Source: Populus alba (Eukaryota > Streptophyta > Magnoliopsida > Malpighiales > Salicaceae). Taken from it: a stretch of DNA of 64,000 nt. The position numbers and the translations under genes are program-made. Positions 23,070 to 33,939 of this stretch are shown in pieces (position 1 is the first letter of the stretch; each line of letters opens with the position of its first letter). The stretch spans positions 4,985,157-5,049,156 of the forward strand of contig NC_133301.1 of NCBI RefSeq assembly GCF_005239225.2. Direction: 5' to 3'. The notes under the pieces were generated by a model. The model did not search any database. It was not told the origin of the DNA and saw nothing but the letters and a program-made list of their open reading frames with translations.

Positions 23070-26000
23070 GACAAATGTCCCATCTTAATTTTGATTGATT
23101 CGGGAAGTACTCACAACTTCATCCATGCTAATTTGATTGACAAACTCGAATGCCCCATAACAACCATAAAACCTATGGTGGTTGAGGCAGTTAATGGTGG
23201 CACTATGTCCTGCACTTCAGTATGTAAGAACCTGCAATGGAAGATGCAAGGAGTTCAGTTCCAGGCAGACATATATGTTATGAAGTTACAAAACTATGAT
23301 ATGATTCTGGGAATCCAATGGTTGAAGTTGTTGGGAAATGTATTGTCCAACTATGAAGATAGATGGGTATCCTTTTGGTGGCAGAACAGGGAAGTAACTT
23401 TAAGAGGAGAAAATCCTAGATTAGCTCAATCTATACGCCTAGAGGAACTAAATGGATTACTTAGCACTGAAACCTTATTATTTGAAGTCAGGCTTTACAG
23501 CTTAAGAGTGGTGGGAAAGACTGATTTGGTAAACCCTGCTCAGGGAATACCCCATGTTGGGGAAGACAATGAAGACTCACCTTTACAGACTCTACTAGCA
23601 GCCTATCAGCATATTTTTTGTGATCCACGAGGGTTGCCCCCAGCTAGGAGACATGATCACAAAATACCCCTGAAGGATGAGAACCAGGCTGTCAATTTGA
23701 GATCCTACAGATACTCAGGATTACAAAAGGATACTCTAGAGACTCTAGTGGCTGAAATGCTAGAGGCAGGCATAGTGCAGCCCATCAATAGTCCCTTTGC
23801 CTCTCCAGTCGTGCTTGTGAAAAAGAAGGATCAGACTTGGCGGTTCTGTGTTGATTTTAGAGCTCTCAACAAAATCATTATCAAAGATAAGTACCCTATT
23901 CCTATAATAGATGAACTGTTAGAAGAACTAGAAGGGGCTGCCATTTTTTCAAAAATTGATTTAAGGGTAGGTTACCATCAGATTCGCATGGTTTCAGAAG
24001 ATGTTTTTAAAACAGCCTTTAGAACACATAATGGCCACTATGAATTCCTAGTCATGCCCTTTGGCCTATCTAATGCACCGGCCACCTTCCAAAGTCTAAT
24101 GAATGATATTTTTTGAGATCATTTAAGTTTATTTTGGTTTTCTTTGATGATATATTAGTTTACAGTAAGACCATGGCCGACCACATACAACACCTTAGAT
24201 TGGTATTTGAATTGTTATGTACCCATCAATTAGTAGCAAAGGAAAGTAAGTGTGTGTTTGGGACAAGACAGATGGAATACTTGGGACATGTGATCACCAA
24301 GGAGGGAGTGGCAACAGACCCACACAAGGTTACTGCTATATTGCAATGGCCCATACCTACAACCATCAAACAGCATAGAAGTTTCCTAGGCTTAACAGGG
24401 TATTATAGAAAGTTTGTGCAAGGTTATGGAACTATTTGCAGACCTCTTACTCAGTTATTGCCAAAAGACTCCTTCTTATGGACAAACACAGCCACCATGG
24501 CTTTCAAGTAGCTCCAAGACGCGATGTCCCAACCCCCTGTGCTAGCCCTGCCTAATTTTGACAAAACATTTGTAGTAGAAACTGATGCTTCAGGAGTGGG
24601 TATATGAGCAGTACTGATGCAAGAAGGACACCCCATTGCATTTGTGAGCAAAGCCTTAGGTCCTCGACAGCTAGCCCTATCCACTTATGAGAGGGAGTTG
24701 CTGGCCATTGTCTTTGTTGTTACAAAATGGAAGCACTACCTATGGGGTAGAAGGTTTCTCATCAGGACAAACCACTCCAGCCTCAAATTTCTACTAGACC
24801 AGAAGACTACACATGTTGCACAACAAGTATGGCTAACTAAGCTTTTGGGTTTTGATTATGAGATTGAATATAGAAGGGGTAAAGACAACCTAGCTGCAGA
24901 CGCCCTCTCCAGAATTTCTCACAGTGAGTTGGGTGCCTTAACCCTTTCTTCCATTTCCACCTCTCTCATGGAAGACATTAAGAAGACTTGGGACACTGAT
25001 CAAAACCTGAGACAACTTATAACAGACCTCACCAAGGATGCTAGCTCACACTCTAACTACTCATGGGTTAATGACACGCTTATTCGAAAGGGAAAGGTGG
25101 TAGTGGGACAAGCACCGAACCTGTAGCACCAACTTATCAAACTCTATCATGACTCTGCAATCGAGGGGCATTCAGGAGCTACGGTAACTTTAAAAAAATT
25201 AGGGCAGGTGTTCTACTGGAAGAAACTTCAAAAGCTGGTGAGGCAATATGTCAAGGAATGTCCAGTTTGTCAACAGAACAAGGGGGAAAATGTCAAGCCT
25301 CCAGGTCTACTGCAACCGTTACCAGTACCACATGCTCCTTTTATAGATATTCGCATGGATTTTATTGATGGGCTACCAAAATCAGAAGGAAAGGAAGTAA
25401 TTTTTGTGGTGGTCGACAGGTTTAGTAAGTATGCCCACCTTATGGCCCTAACCCACCCCTATTCTACCATTACAGTAGCCAAGGTCTTTATGGAACATGT
25501 GTATAAATTGCATGGGATACCAACAACAATTGTGAGTGACAGAGACAGCATCTTCCTCAGCCAGTTTTGGAAGGAGCTATTTAAACAGCAGGGGGTCAAT
25601 TTGCAATACTCTACAGCCTATCATCCACAGTCTGATGGATAGACAGAAGTGGTCAATAAATGTATTGAGGGCTACCTAAGATGCATGACAGACACCATCC
25701 CTGCACAATAGGGACGATGGCTGAGCTCCTGTGAATGGTGGTACAATACAAACTACCACACCTCTACTAAGAAGACACCCTACGAGATCTTATATGGAAT
25801 GGGGCCTCCAATTCACATTCCCTATACGCCTAAGGATTCACTAGTGGAGGCTGTGGACCAGTATTTAACCCAAAGGAAAGACATGTTCAAGCTCATCAGG
25901 AGCAATTTATTGCAAGCACAAAACAGAATGACACAGCAAGCCAACAAGATAAGAAGCGAAAGAATGTTTTCTGAGGGTGACTTAGTTCGACAGCAATCGA

Positions 26001-26436
26001 TTCACAAGCGACCTTCTTACAAATTATCAGCAAAGTATTATGGCCCCTATACAATCATCAAGAAAATTGGGACAGTGGCATATAAACTACAATTACATGC
26101 TACTGTCGTGATCCACCCCGTCTTTCATGTATCCCAATTAAAGAAGCATATAGGCAACCATTTTGTGCAGTCTGATCTCCCTATTGTCTCAGCAAAACCC
26201 CTGCTGCAACCACAGAAAATTATTGAGAGGCGAATGGTAAAAAAGGGAAATACAGCATCAACTCAGTTTTTGGTTCTATGGAAGAACTTACCTTTGACAG
26301 AAGCAACCTGGGAGGATGTGGAGGAGTTTGGATGGCGATTCCCTCAATTCCACCTTGAGGACAAGGTTGATTTCATGGAAGGGGCATTGTCACGAACAGA
26401 AGGGGGAGAAGGCACAAACGAACAAGGGGGAAACTG
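23070..26436 (+). pseudogene. Gypsy element 2 pol, chromovirus type, with premature stops
   Basis: Domains in order on the + strand: protease ([19 protein letters not shown], about 23088-23145); reverse transcriptase ([29 protein letters not shown], then FFDDILVYSK at about 24137-24166); RNase H (VETDASGVG at about 24575, LAADALSRI at about 24889); integrase HHCC zinc region (HDSAIEGHSG to CPVCQQNKG, about 25149-25280); integrase core acidic residues (RMDFIDGLP, VSDRDSIF, VVNKCIEGYLRC); and a chromodomain-like C-terminus (VLWKNLPLTEATWEDVEEF, about 26272-26331). A frameshift lies at about 24113. Stops lie at 24509, 24605, 25124, 25640 and 25709. The last frame runs through the purine tract GGAAGGGGCAT into the 3' LTR and stops in it. 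Nearly full length, but not able to make a whole polyprotein. Confidence 0.93.
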
Positions 26437-26744
26437 AAACAGGATTTAGAATTTAAATAAATAGAACCAAACGGCTGCGTTTTGTGCAGCTTCATTTTTA
26501 ATATCAGTAGGCCAGCTGGCATAGCCACGTGAGTGATGCCACGCTGGCAATTGCAATATTGTCTTTAAATTCCTTAATCATTGTAACAAAAAGGTGTGGA
26601 AAAATATAACAAAAATCTTAGATTCTCTCCTCTGTTCTCTCTCTCTCAACACGTCATGAACGTGTAAACCCTCATTCTTCTTTCCCTAACTTCCTTCCCC
26701 TTCGTTCTCTCGTTTTATTCAAGACTTCCTGTTAACCTGCAGCA
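26388..26744 (+). repeat. 3' LTR of Gypsy element 2
   Basis: A 357-bp partner of 21454-21809, followed by the ATTCC duplication at 26745-26749. Closing the element would restore AGTTTTAG-ATTCC-ATGGAAAAG, the original target. Confidence 0.93.
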
Positions 26745-26778
26745 ATTCCATGGAAAAGTACTTTTGTTTCAAGCAGCA

Positions 26779-27144
26779 GGAAGATATGGCTGATACTTTG
26801 GTTTGTGTTAGACGAGTGAAGCAAGAAGCATCCGAAGAGTGGGATGAGCGCATGCCATTGCCAGGAGACATAATTGAAGGGTTTGAGAATAACGCAGATG
26901 AGTTATTTGTGCCAGCTAAAGCCAAGTCTGATCTGAGTTCGCAGCTTGGAAAGATTAGCCCGCAGACTGAGACAGTATGGTTGAAGGTTAGAAGAGGTGA
27001 GAGGACGCTGAAGCTCCGTGCCAGAGTAATGCCAGATAAGAGCGCAGTGCTACAGAGAAGATTCACTATTAAAGCAGCCAATGATGACAGGCATGTTGCA
27101 GTTTTAGGAGACTTGACCTTGGAACAATGCACAGAGCTACAAGG
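26779..27144 (+). pseudogene. Exon of an unidentified plant gene (part 3)
   Basis: An open, charged, non-repetitive frame: [60 protein letters not shown], then [17 protein letters not shown]. It is bounded by an acceptor-like TTTTGTTTCAAGCAG just upstream (ending 26778) and a donor-like CAAGGTAGGC at its end. The pattern is that of a real internal exon. I could not assign a family with confidence. Gypsy element 2 sits about 30 bp upstream, inside what looks like the preceding intron. Downstream pieces (27815-28000, 28230 onward) are broken by frame changes, so the locus is probably a pseudogene. Confidence 0.5.
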
Positions 27145-27814
27145 TAGGCTTTCTTCTTATGTTTTATATTGACACTACTTATGGTTTTTGATTGTTAGAA
27201 AATCATTTTAATTTAAAAATTTATTAGATAAAATTTAAGATATAATTTTTATTATTCTGTAACGTTAAAACCAGAAATTAATATATATATCCTATGACAA
27301 ACTCATAGCCTAAATGTCTGAATGTGAAGTTTTAGACCCTTAATTCCTCTGGATGTGTCTCTGTCACAGCCCATAATTTCGAAATGGTGAAATACCAATG
27401 AAAGATTTTGGTACAGCAAGACCCAGCACACAAGTCTTCAAGACTGTTTTTCCATCGCAAATTTTGAAGAAAAAAATAAAAAAATAAAAAAATAAAAATA
27501 AAATAAAAAACCTCTCATAATGAAAGAAAACATTTTTCTCCGACTTGGGCAACTAAAGAAAATCAGTGTCAGGTTGCCATATAGAAATTGTTTTCACTGG
27601 GATTAAAATGGAGTTTTCGTCCCTCTTTCTGGATGGTAAAAGTTATGGAAATGCAAACATATGGATTCTCCAATGTGCTTGGTCTGTATTAAACCATTAA
27701 GGGTTCATGGTTATCTCAATAAGCGGTGCATCCATGGAAGACACATGGGGTTATTGTTTTCATCAGCATACAGAAGTGACAATTACAAGAAGCTACAAAA
27801 CAAGAAATTGGTCC

Positions 27815-28000
27815 CCAAACTTGATAACTATCTACCGGACCAGCGATCTAGTGTTGTTAGTTCTATTCTGTTCATGCCTCTACAAGGTGAACACAGCATT
27901 GAAGTCACTACAGGCAGGTGCATGGCCTGGTTTCAGCAGCAGTTTCTTCAGGAGTTCCTATTGTGTTTGTCAATATCCAAACAGAACAGACTCTAAATGT
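27815..28000 (+). pseudogene. Further broken exon of the same locus (part 4)
   Basis: One frame gives NYLPDQRSSVVSSILFMPLQ then GEHSIEVTTGRCMAWF. After a short insertion or frame change near 27928, another frame gives SAAVSSGVPIVFVNIQTEQT. The two join into one plausible protein segment, so a frameshift is likely. Unknown family. It follows 26779-27144 on the same strand. Confidence 0.45.
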
Positions 28001-28229
28001 GGTATCATTCTTTCTGCTAAAGAAGATTACTTATAAGTTTTTATTTGTAGACATTCCATTTTATTATGCGCAGGCCTCAGGCCTAAGACAGTTAAGAATT
28101 GAGTGTTTAATGGAAGCTAAAATCAATCCAAACAAAAAAAAAAAATGCATTGATCTAAGCTTTATGTCTGCAACAACCTGAATCTCTAGAAATTTATTAA
28201 TTGACAATTTGCTTTCTAACTTTCTGTGT

Positions 28230-28373
28230 CTCCAATGGAAGGAGAAAACTTTATGCACTGGCCTTAGCGATCTATATGAAGAGGCAAATATAGTCGGCCA
28301 CCTACTTGTGATTTCTCGATTAGAAGGAAAGAGCCTAACGCCTTCAAGTGTCTGCTCGATGGGGCTTATGCAC
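28230..28373 (+). pseudogene. Broken exon, left part, split by a solo LTR (part 5)
   Basis: The frame QWKEKTLCTGLSDLYEEANI then VGHLLVISRLEGKSLTPSSV ends at SMGLMH, where an LTR interrupts it. The same frame resumes after the LTR at about 29174 (TLISSIDEMDSMQIHLMAWP). Continuity of frame on both sides supports one exon cut by an insertion. Product unknown. Confidence 0.45.
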
Positions 28374-29168
28374 TGTTGTGATCAAAATGAAGTTAAGGAC
28401 TCTAGACACAATTTTGTGCACCTGAAATTAAATAAGCACACGTATACAAACATATAATTTTATTAAATATATGAATGGGTATAATCTCTATGTAATATAT
28501 TCTTTCAAAAGAATATGGAAATCCTCTTATTCTTCCCTTCGATTTGATGTATGGTGACTTGATTTATTTGAGTAAGCAAGCCAAGATTTGTGCTTTGCAA
28601 GAACACGAATTTGGGCGTGTATTGCGAAGCGAGATATTGTGATTTGATGCTTTGAAGAGTACCTTGATTTATCTTCAAAGTGTTGTTGAAGAACTCTTAT
28701 GGGGCGTTTTGGCTTGATCCAACAGAGCTTCGTTCTTTTTAGACTTCAAGTGTAGATGGAGGAGGCTTGAGAACTCTTTGAGAGAGAGCTTCCTTGCTTG
28801 AAGAGAGAGAGAGAGAGAGCTTCCTTTCTTGAAGAGAGAGTCTTGAAGAAAATTTGTATTTCTCGGAATCCAATCCCCTTCGCTTTAGGTTGAGGCCCTC
28901 TATTTATAGAGATTTGTAAGAGCTCTCAGGTCCTTTTCTAATGCCACATGACATAATTTTATTGGTTGATATTTGTTGACGGGATCTTGCATTTATGACA
29001 AGATTTCTTGAATATCTCATCCCAAGTATCAACTTTTTATTAGCTAAGAAATATATGAAGGTTCATTTATTTTCCATGTCATTTATTTCAATTTTATTTT
29101 ATCCTTTCTTTTAAAGAATAAAATAACACATGGTAAAATTTAATCGATAGAAAATTTATGTTTCTACA
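28374..29168 (-). mobile_element. Solo LTR, - strand orientation
   Basis: About 795 bp. Read on the - strand it begins TGTAGAAACATAAATTTT and ends GATCACAACA (TG...CA). It carries a clear TATA box, CTATAAATAG, at about 28905-28914 on the - strand. A GA microsatellite lies at about 28803-28820. The flanks TGCAC and AGGAC match only 3 of 5, so the target duplication is imperfect or the limits are off by a base or two. No internal retrotransposon sequence is attached. Confidence 0.6.
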
Positions 29169-29173
29169 AGGAC

Positions 29174-29400
29174 ACTCTCATTTCTTCCATTGACGAAATG
29201 GATTCAATGCAAATCCACCTCATGGCCTGGCCTAACCAGACTCATTCTAGCAACACTCAAGCAAATGGTGTTGCAAACCTTCAACCCCCAAAGGGTCTTG
29301 GACAAATGTACTCTTATTATTTTGCAAAATAACCAACTTCAACCACTGGAATCGGGAGGGAAATGTCATATGACTGGTCATATCAGCAAGGGAAGGAATA
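29174..29400 (+). pseudogene. Broken exon, right part (part 6)
   Basis: Continues the frame cut at 28373: TLISSIDEMDSMQIHLMAWP, then NQTHSSNTQANGVANLQPPK and GLGQMYSYYFAK, followed by a stop where a Gln codon is likely, then MSYDWSYQQGKE. The composition looks like the C-terminal end of a plant protein. No family assigned. Confidence 0.4.
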
Positions 29401-29459
29401 ATGTATGCAATTTATTAAACTCCGGAAGAATTACTTGTAAAGTACAGTAATATGCAACC

Positions 29460-30960
29460 CAGAGGTTACAGTTGTATGCAAACATGTTTGGATTCTGATT
29501 TCTGAGTTTAATTGGACAAGCTGATGGTGTTCTGTAGCTTAGATTGTGTATGAAACAAAAAGAGGTTATTGAACTAAGAGAGGACATTCTGCCTCCAACC
29601 ACTTAGCTTTTTTGTAATATTCTTTTCTGGACAAATTATTGGACTCCCACTTGAGTATAAGCTTTGAAGGAAGGGCAGTTCTTTCCACTGCTGCGAACGC
29701 ACGAGTACCATGGAAATGACTGGCAAAAGCTTGCATAAAGAGAATCATTATTCAGTTCTTTTTCAGTATAAGAACAGCCCACGCGTATTCAAGATTATTA
29801 CTTCGTTCTCCTACACTTTTGTCTTGTCTGAGTCTCCCCATGCCATGTTCTTTATTGCTACAAGGAACACGGGCTCTGGTAAATATTGGCTCTGTTTTCA
29901 CCCTTCTGTCCTTTCACTATATTTGATCATAAGCAATGAATCCGTTCAATGAACTCATGGCAAATGCCGACCAAATCCATTATGCATTGGCCTGTTGTAG
30001 GAACGAACCTACTTAAGAGTTAAAACCCAATAGGCTGCATAATCTTGAGAATATAGTATTCTGCAGCGTAGTTTTTAAATCTGATCCAGTAATCAACCCG
30101 TTTAATGATCAGATCACGGGTCATATAGGTTGATCCAAGTCAACTAAAAAAAAAACTATTGGATTTCAACTCCTCATTAAAGCAAATGCTCCAAAAAGGC
30201 AACTTTGAGTTTAGGCAACGTAATTAATTTTGCCTGTCATATCCCATGATCTGTATAGTTGTATCCCATCCACATTGATGCTGTCATTTCTTGTAGCTGT
30301 CATTTCTTGTACGAGAACAAAAAAATATGGTAAGAAATTTTACAAAAATACCCCCAATTAAAAACACGACAAAAAACTCAATAAAAAATATCCAAATCCA
30401 ATTCCAAAAACAAATACCCATTTCCATAAATTTTCCATGAATCCTACCATTAAAAACACAAAAAGGTACAGGCACCCTTACAGACTATACTTGTGGACAC
30501 CTTGGAAAGTTTCGATCTTTTTAGCATAAGAGGAAGAGGATTGCTCTCTCAAAACCTTAGCACCTCTCTCTAAAGCCTCAGATCAAACCAAGCATTGTTG
30601 TTCATGGGTGACCATTCCTAGGAGTTCTAAATTACCCGCCGCCATTGATTGAGGCAAAGTGGATGGCTGAGATTGTACAGAAGAAGAAGATGAAGAAGAT
30701 TGAGGGGAAGGAGAACGGTTTGAAGAAGAGAAATGAGAGAAACTAAAAGGGCCATCAGCAAAAAAAAAAAAAAAAAAAAATTTGATTGAGAAAAGGAAAA
30801 GGAGGCTGCTATTGCTGATATTAGCCCTCCGATTTCACTTGTTTTTCCTTTTTTTTTCTTTTACTGTGTAGAGAAATAAAATGATAGACAGTGTATACAG
30901 TGACCTTGGGCAAGACAATTGCCATGGAAGGAGAGACAAAGAGCAAAACAGTTGGCAAAA
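29460..30960. other. Intergenic, no gene supported
   Basis: A- and T-rich with a 20-base A run near 30762-30781. A related form of the GC-richer CGGGT repeat family may lie at 30070-30160. A - strand reading from about 30645 (MAAGNLELLGMVTHEQQCLV, then a stop) was seen but is too weak to call a gene. Confidence 0.4.
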
Positions 30961-30965
30961 AAAAT

Positions 30966-31133
30966 AAGGTCGGGTCTCATCCGGGTTCCGGGTTTACCCT
31001 CCGGGTTGACCGGGTTTTACAGGGTCAAATCCCTAGCTGTTTTTTACTTGGACCCGGCCTGGCTTCAGGCCCAGGTCGGCCGGGTCCCGGGTCGACCCGC
31101 CAAGTTGGACCGGGTTTCAAAACTATGGTATGC
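30966..31133 (-). repeat. GC-rich dispersed repeat (CCGGGT family), fragment
   Basis: An unusually GC-rich island of repeated CGGGT/ACCCGG motifs that ends GGTTTCAAAACTATGG. It resembles the termini of the Mutator-like element at 48146-49118 (GGGTTTAATAACTATGG). Probably a solo end or short relative. Confidence 0.6.
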
Positions 31134-31139
31134 AGACCG

Positions 31140-32090
31140 TAAAAAAGAACATGTTGACAGTCTAGTTTTTGTTTCCTATATATTAAAAATTAATTTGCTA
31201 ACACTTTACAAATCCATGTATGTTAAAAAAATATTTTGTTAACACTTTACAAATACTATTTAGTAATTTAGTAATCAAATAATTTTTTTAAAAAAAAAAA
31301 CTTCAATTATAAAGATAAAACCTTTTAAAAAACTATTCAAAATATAAAAAACTTTGTTGGGCAACTAAACCTAGAATAAACAACTTTTATTGATTTAGAA
31401 AATTACAAGATGAGTATTTTCACTTATAAAAACTATCTATATTAGTTTACTTATCAAGACAAACACTTTATTTTGTCTTTTATCATAGTATTTTACTAAA
31501 AATTCCAATGATCTTCAAATTATTATCATCCTAAATGGAACGTTTAATTAGTAATAATTAATACAAGAACTTCAAAAAATTTAACAAATAATCTTCTTGA
31601 AAATTTTCTTCACACTCTACTTGTATGTCAAAAATATATATTGCAAAACTCAATGTAATTATTTAGATGGTTGGACACTCTTACTCTACTTATAAGCATT
31701 GCTATGATTGTTTATATATATTTACATGTGACAAGGATAAAAATATTTGATAAATATTTATGTCTAGCTTTCTAATTTGTTGTGTTCTTAATATATTACT
31801 AATTGTGTAGTTATCTTCAAATAACTTGTATTTATCTATTTTTAATAATATCTATTTGAATTTCCTATACAATTTATCTAAATAGATTAAATAATTAATT
31901 TTTTATTTAATTTAAAAAAAATAACAATCTCAATAAATTCAACTTTGTAAATAATTATTCACTAATAAAGCTAATAATTTTAATAATTACACATAACAAA
32001 AAAACTTTTACAACCAATGTTGACTGAGAGCCTTTGGCATGGCTTAGAGCCAGTATTAGGATTCAACTGTCGTTCTGTGCTTAAAAGGGG
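31140..32090. other. AT-rich non-coding
   Basis: No gene or recognised repeat; very AT-rich with short direct repeats (for example TTAACACTTTACAAAT near 31199 and 31238). Confidence 0.4.
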
Positions 32091-32098
32091 CTTAAAAA

Positions 32099-33203
32099 TG
32101 GTGTGTTTGGTATTGTGGTTGCTGTTGTGGTTATGGTTTTAAAAAAGTTGTTTTATAAAAAAGTACTTTTAGTTGAGGTTGGTTTGAAAAAATATATATT
32201 TGGTTAAAACTGTGGTTGAAATTGAGGTTGGACAAAAAGTAGTTTAATGTGTTTGGTTAAAAAAATACTTTTCAAATTGAGATTATAAAATAATTAAAAA
32301 ATAATTTTAATTTAAATATTGTAGATTTAACTACTATTATTACATCATGAAATAAATAACTATATTTTTCATGATTTCTTAAGCACACAACAATAAAAAC
32401 TGAATTTTTTATTACTTCATCAAGTGATCTTCTTCTAATTTTTTTTGAATAAAACAGAATTAAAATAAAAATAAAAAATGAATTTTTTTTAAACTGGGTC
32501 TAACACGGCAAGAACATAATTGGAATTGCGATCAAATTCCACAAATGCGACGTCATCATGCTATATCCTTCTAATTTATGTAGTGTTATTAAATAATATT
32601 AAATACTAGTTTTTCAACTAAAACTCAATTTTTTTAAAAAAAAAATTACAATTTCATCACGTACAAAATTTATTCGACAAAAACTACAGTTTTCATGATT
32701 TTTTGAACATTCAATAAAATTAGGTAAAATATTATCAGGAATAAAATTGAGATTACAGTAAAAGTAAATTTAATTCACCTTAAACTAATTTTTTTAAAAA
32801 AAAAAAATAGTATTCACGTTTACATGAATAGTGCAAGTGAAATCATTGGTTTTTTTTAATTGCATTGATTTTTCAGAAAAAAAATAAACTTTTCTTGGTT
32901 TTTTCGAAATTTTTTAAAAAAAATCTGATTTATGTTTAGGGAACAGTGCGAGTACAGTGTAAACTTTTCTTGGTTTTTTGAAAAAAAAAAAAAAAAAAAA
33001 ACAAAATATAAATCTGATTTAAGTTTAGGGAACAGTGGAGCATGTCCACTGTTCCAGCGTTTTTCCTTCAGGAGCAGCAATATTTTGCTGCTTCTCCAAG
33101 ACCTGCGTTTCAAATTAAAATTGAGTGGGCCCTACCAGTAAAAAACAAGTTTTAATTTTTAACCAAATGAAAATTTGTGTGGCTGCACGTTACCAAACGA
33201 CAC
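32099..33203. mobile_element. Non-autonomous hAT-like element in the extensin promoter
   Basis: About 1.1 kb with short terminal inverted repeats (left GGTGTGTTTGGTA, right TACCAAACGACAC). The flanks CTTAAAAA (32091-32098) and CTTAAGAA (33204-33211) form an 8-bp duplication with one mismatch, as expected for hAT. Internally it has a duplicated block starting AACTTTTCTTGG (about 32887 and 32961) and a hairpin GGAACAGTG...CACTGTTCC at about 33028-33054. No coding capacity. It ends 122 bp before the extensin TATA box. Confidence 0.6.
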
Positions 33204-33325
33204 CTTAAGAACTCGTGAGGACACCCAAACTGCAAAAGAAACACGCACTCTCTTTTTCACAGAGTTATCAATAAACACATTCTTGTCTTATTCAACATCA
33301 AGGGTCCACCACGACCAAAATTCTC

Positions 33326-33333
33326 TATATAAA
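33326..33333 (+). promoter_or_regulatory. TATA box of the extensin-like gene
   Basis: TATATAAA, 59-66 bases before the ATG at 33392. Transcription would start near 33358-33365. Confidence 0.65.
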
Positions 33334-33391
33334 CAGTTGATCTCTTCATCTACAGTAGCTCCCATTGCCAAAGGATCTTTTACACTGTGTC

Positions 33392-33934
33392 ATGCTTTAC
33401 TTCTCATTAGCTCCACTGCTCTCATCATCCTCTGAAGCTACTGATACAAGCTTCTCTAGAAATTCAGCCCTGTGGCTCACCTACAAATCTCCTCCTCCCC
33501 CATTTCACAACAAGCACAAATCTCCACCACCACCACCACCTCACAAGTACAAATCTCCACCACATCCACATCATAAACGCAAGTATAGTCCTCCACCTCC
33601 TGTATATACCTGCAGATCACCACCTCCACCAACCCCTAGGCACCACAAGTCACCACCACAACCACCACCTCATATGTTCAAGTCTCCACCACCTCCTCCT
33701 TACAGATATATATCACCGCCACCGCCACATCCTCCTCGTCATGCTTACAAATACTTGTCACCCCCATCTCCACCAAGCTACAAGTACGCATCTCCTCCGC
33801 CACCAAAGCACCACCATCACAAACATAAATGGAGCCCTTACCCTTTTATTACTTATATGTCGCCGCCGCCGCCACACCATAAGTACCCAGACTATCACTA
33901 CAGTTCTCCGCCACCGCCTATCGTCGCATATTAA
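33392..33934 (+). CDS. Extensin-like Hyp-rich glycoprotein, start region doubtful
   Basis: The frame from ATG 33392 gives 180 residues. From about residue 28 to the end it is built of SPPPP or SPPPPP motifs separated by His/Lys/Tyr spacers (YKSPPPPFHNKHK, KYKSPPPPPP-like blocks, YRYISPPPP, YHYSSPPPPIVAY). In extensins these prolines are hydroxylated and arabinosylated, and the Tyr motifs crosslink in the cell wall. A secretory signal peptide is required. The N-terminus in this frame (MLYFSLAPLLSSSSEA) is a weak signal, while a much better one (AKGSFTLCHALLLISSTALI) lies in the -1 frame at 33370-33432, preceded by ATT rather than ATG and ended by TGA. The gene has therefore probably suffered a frameshift and loss of its start, or the assembly has an error. 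A TATA box is correctly placed and the hAT-like element lies just upstream. Single exon. Confidence 0.75.
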   Translation: MLYFSLAPLLSSSSEATDTSFSRNSALWLTYKSPPPPFHNKHKSPPPPPPHKYKSPPHPHHKRKYSPPPPVYTCRSPPPPTPRHHKSPPQPPPHMFKSPPPPPYRYISPPPPHPPRHAYKYLSPPSPPSYKYASPPPPKHHHHKHKWSPYPFITYMSPPPPHHKYPDYHYSSPPPPIVAY

Positions 33935-33939
33935 TTAGA

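Noticed and set aside
27364..27552. 62-codon ORF rich in Phe
   Set aside because: Translation of an A/T-rich low-complexity stretch (AAATAAAAA runs).
30891..31242. ORFs with Gly/Pro/Arg-rich peptides
   Set aside because: They are translations of the GC-rich CCGGGT dispersed repeat.
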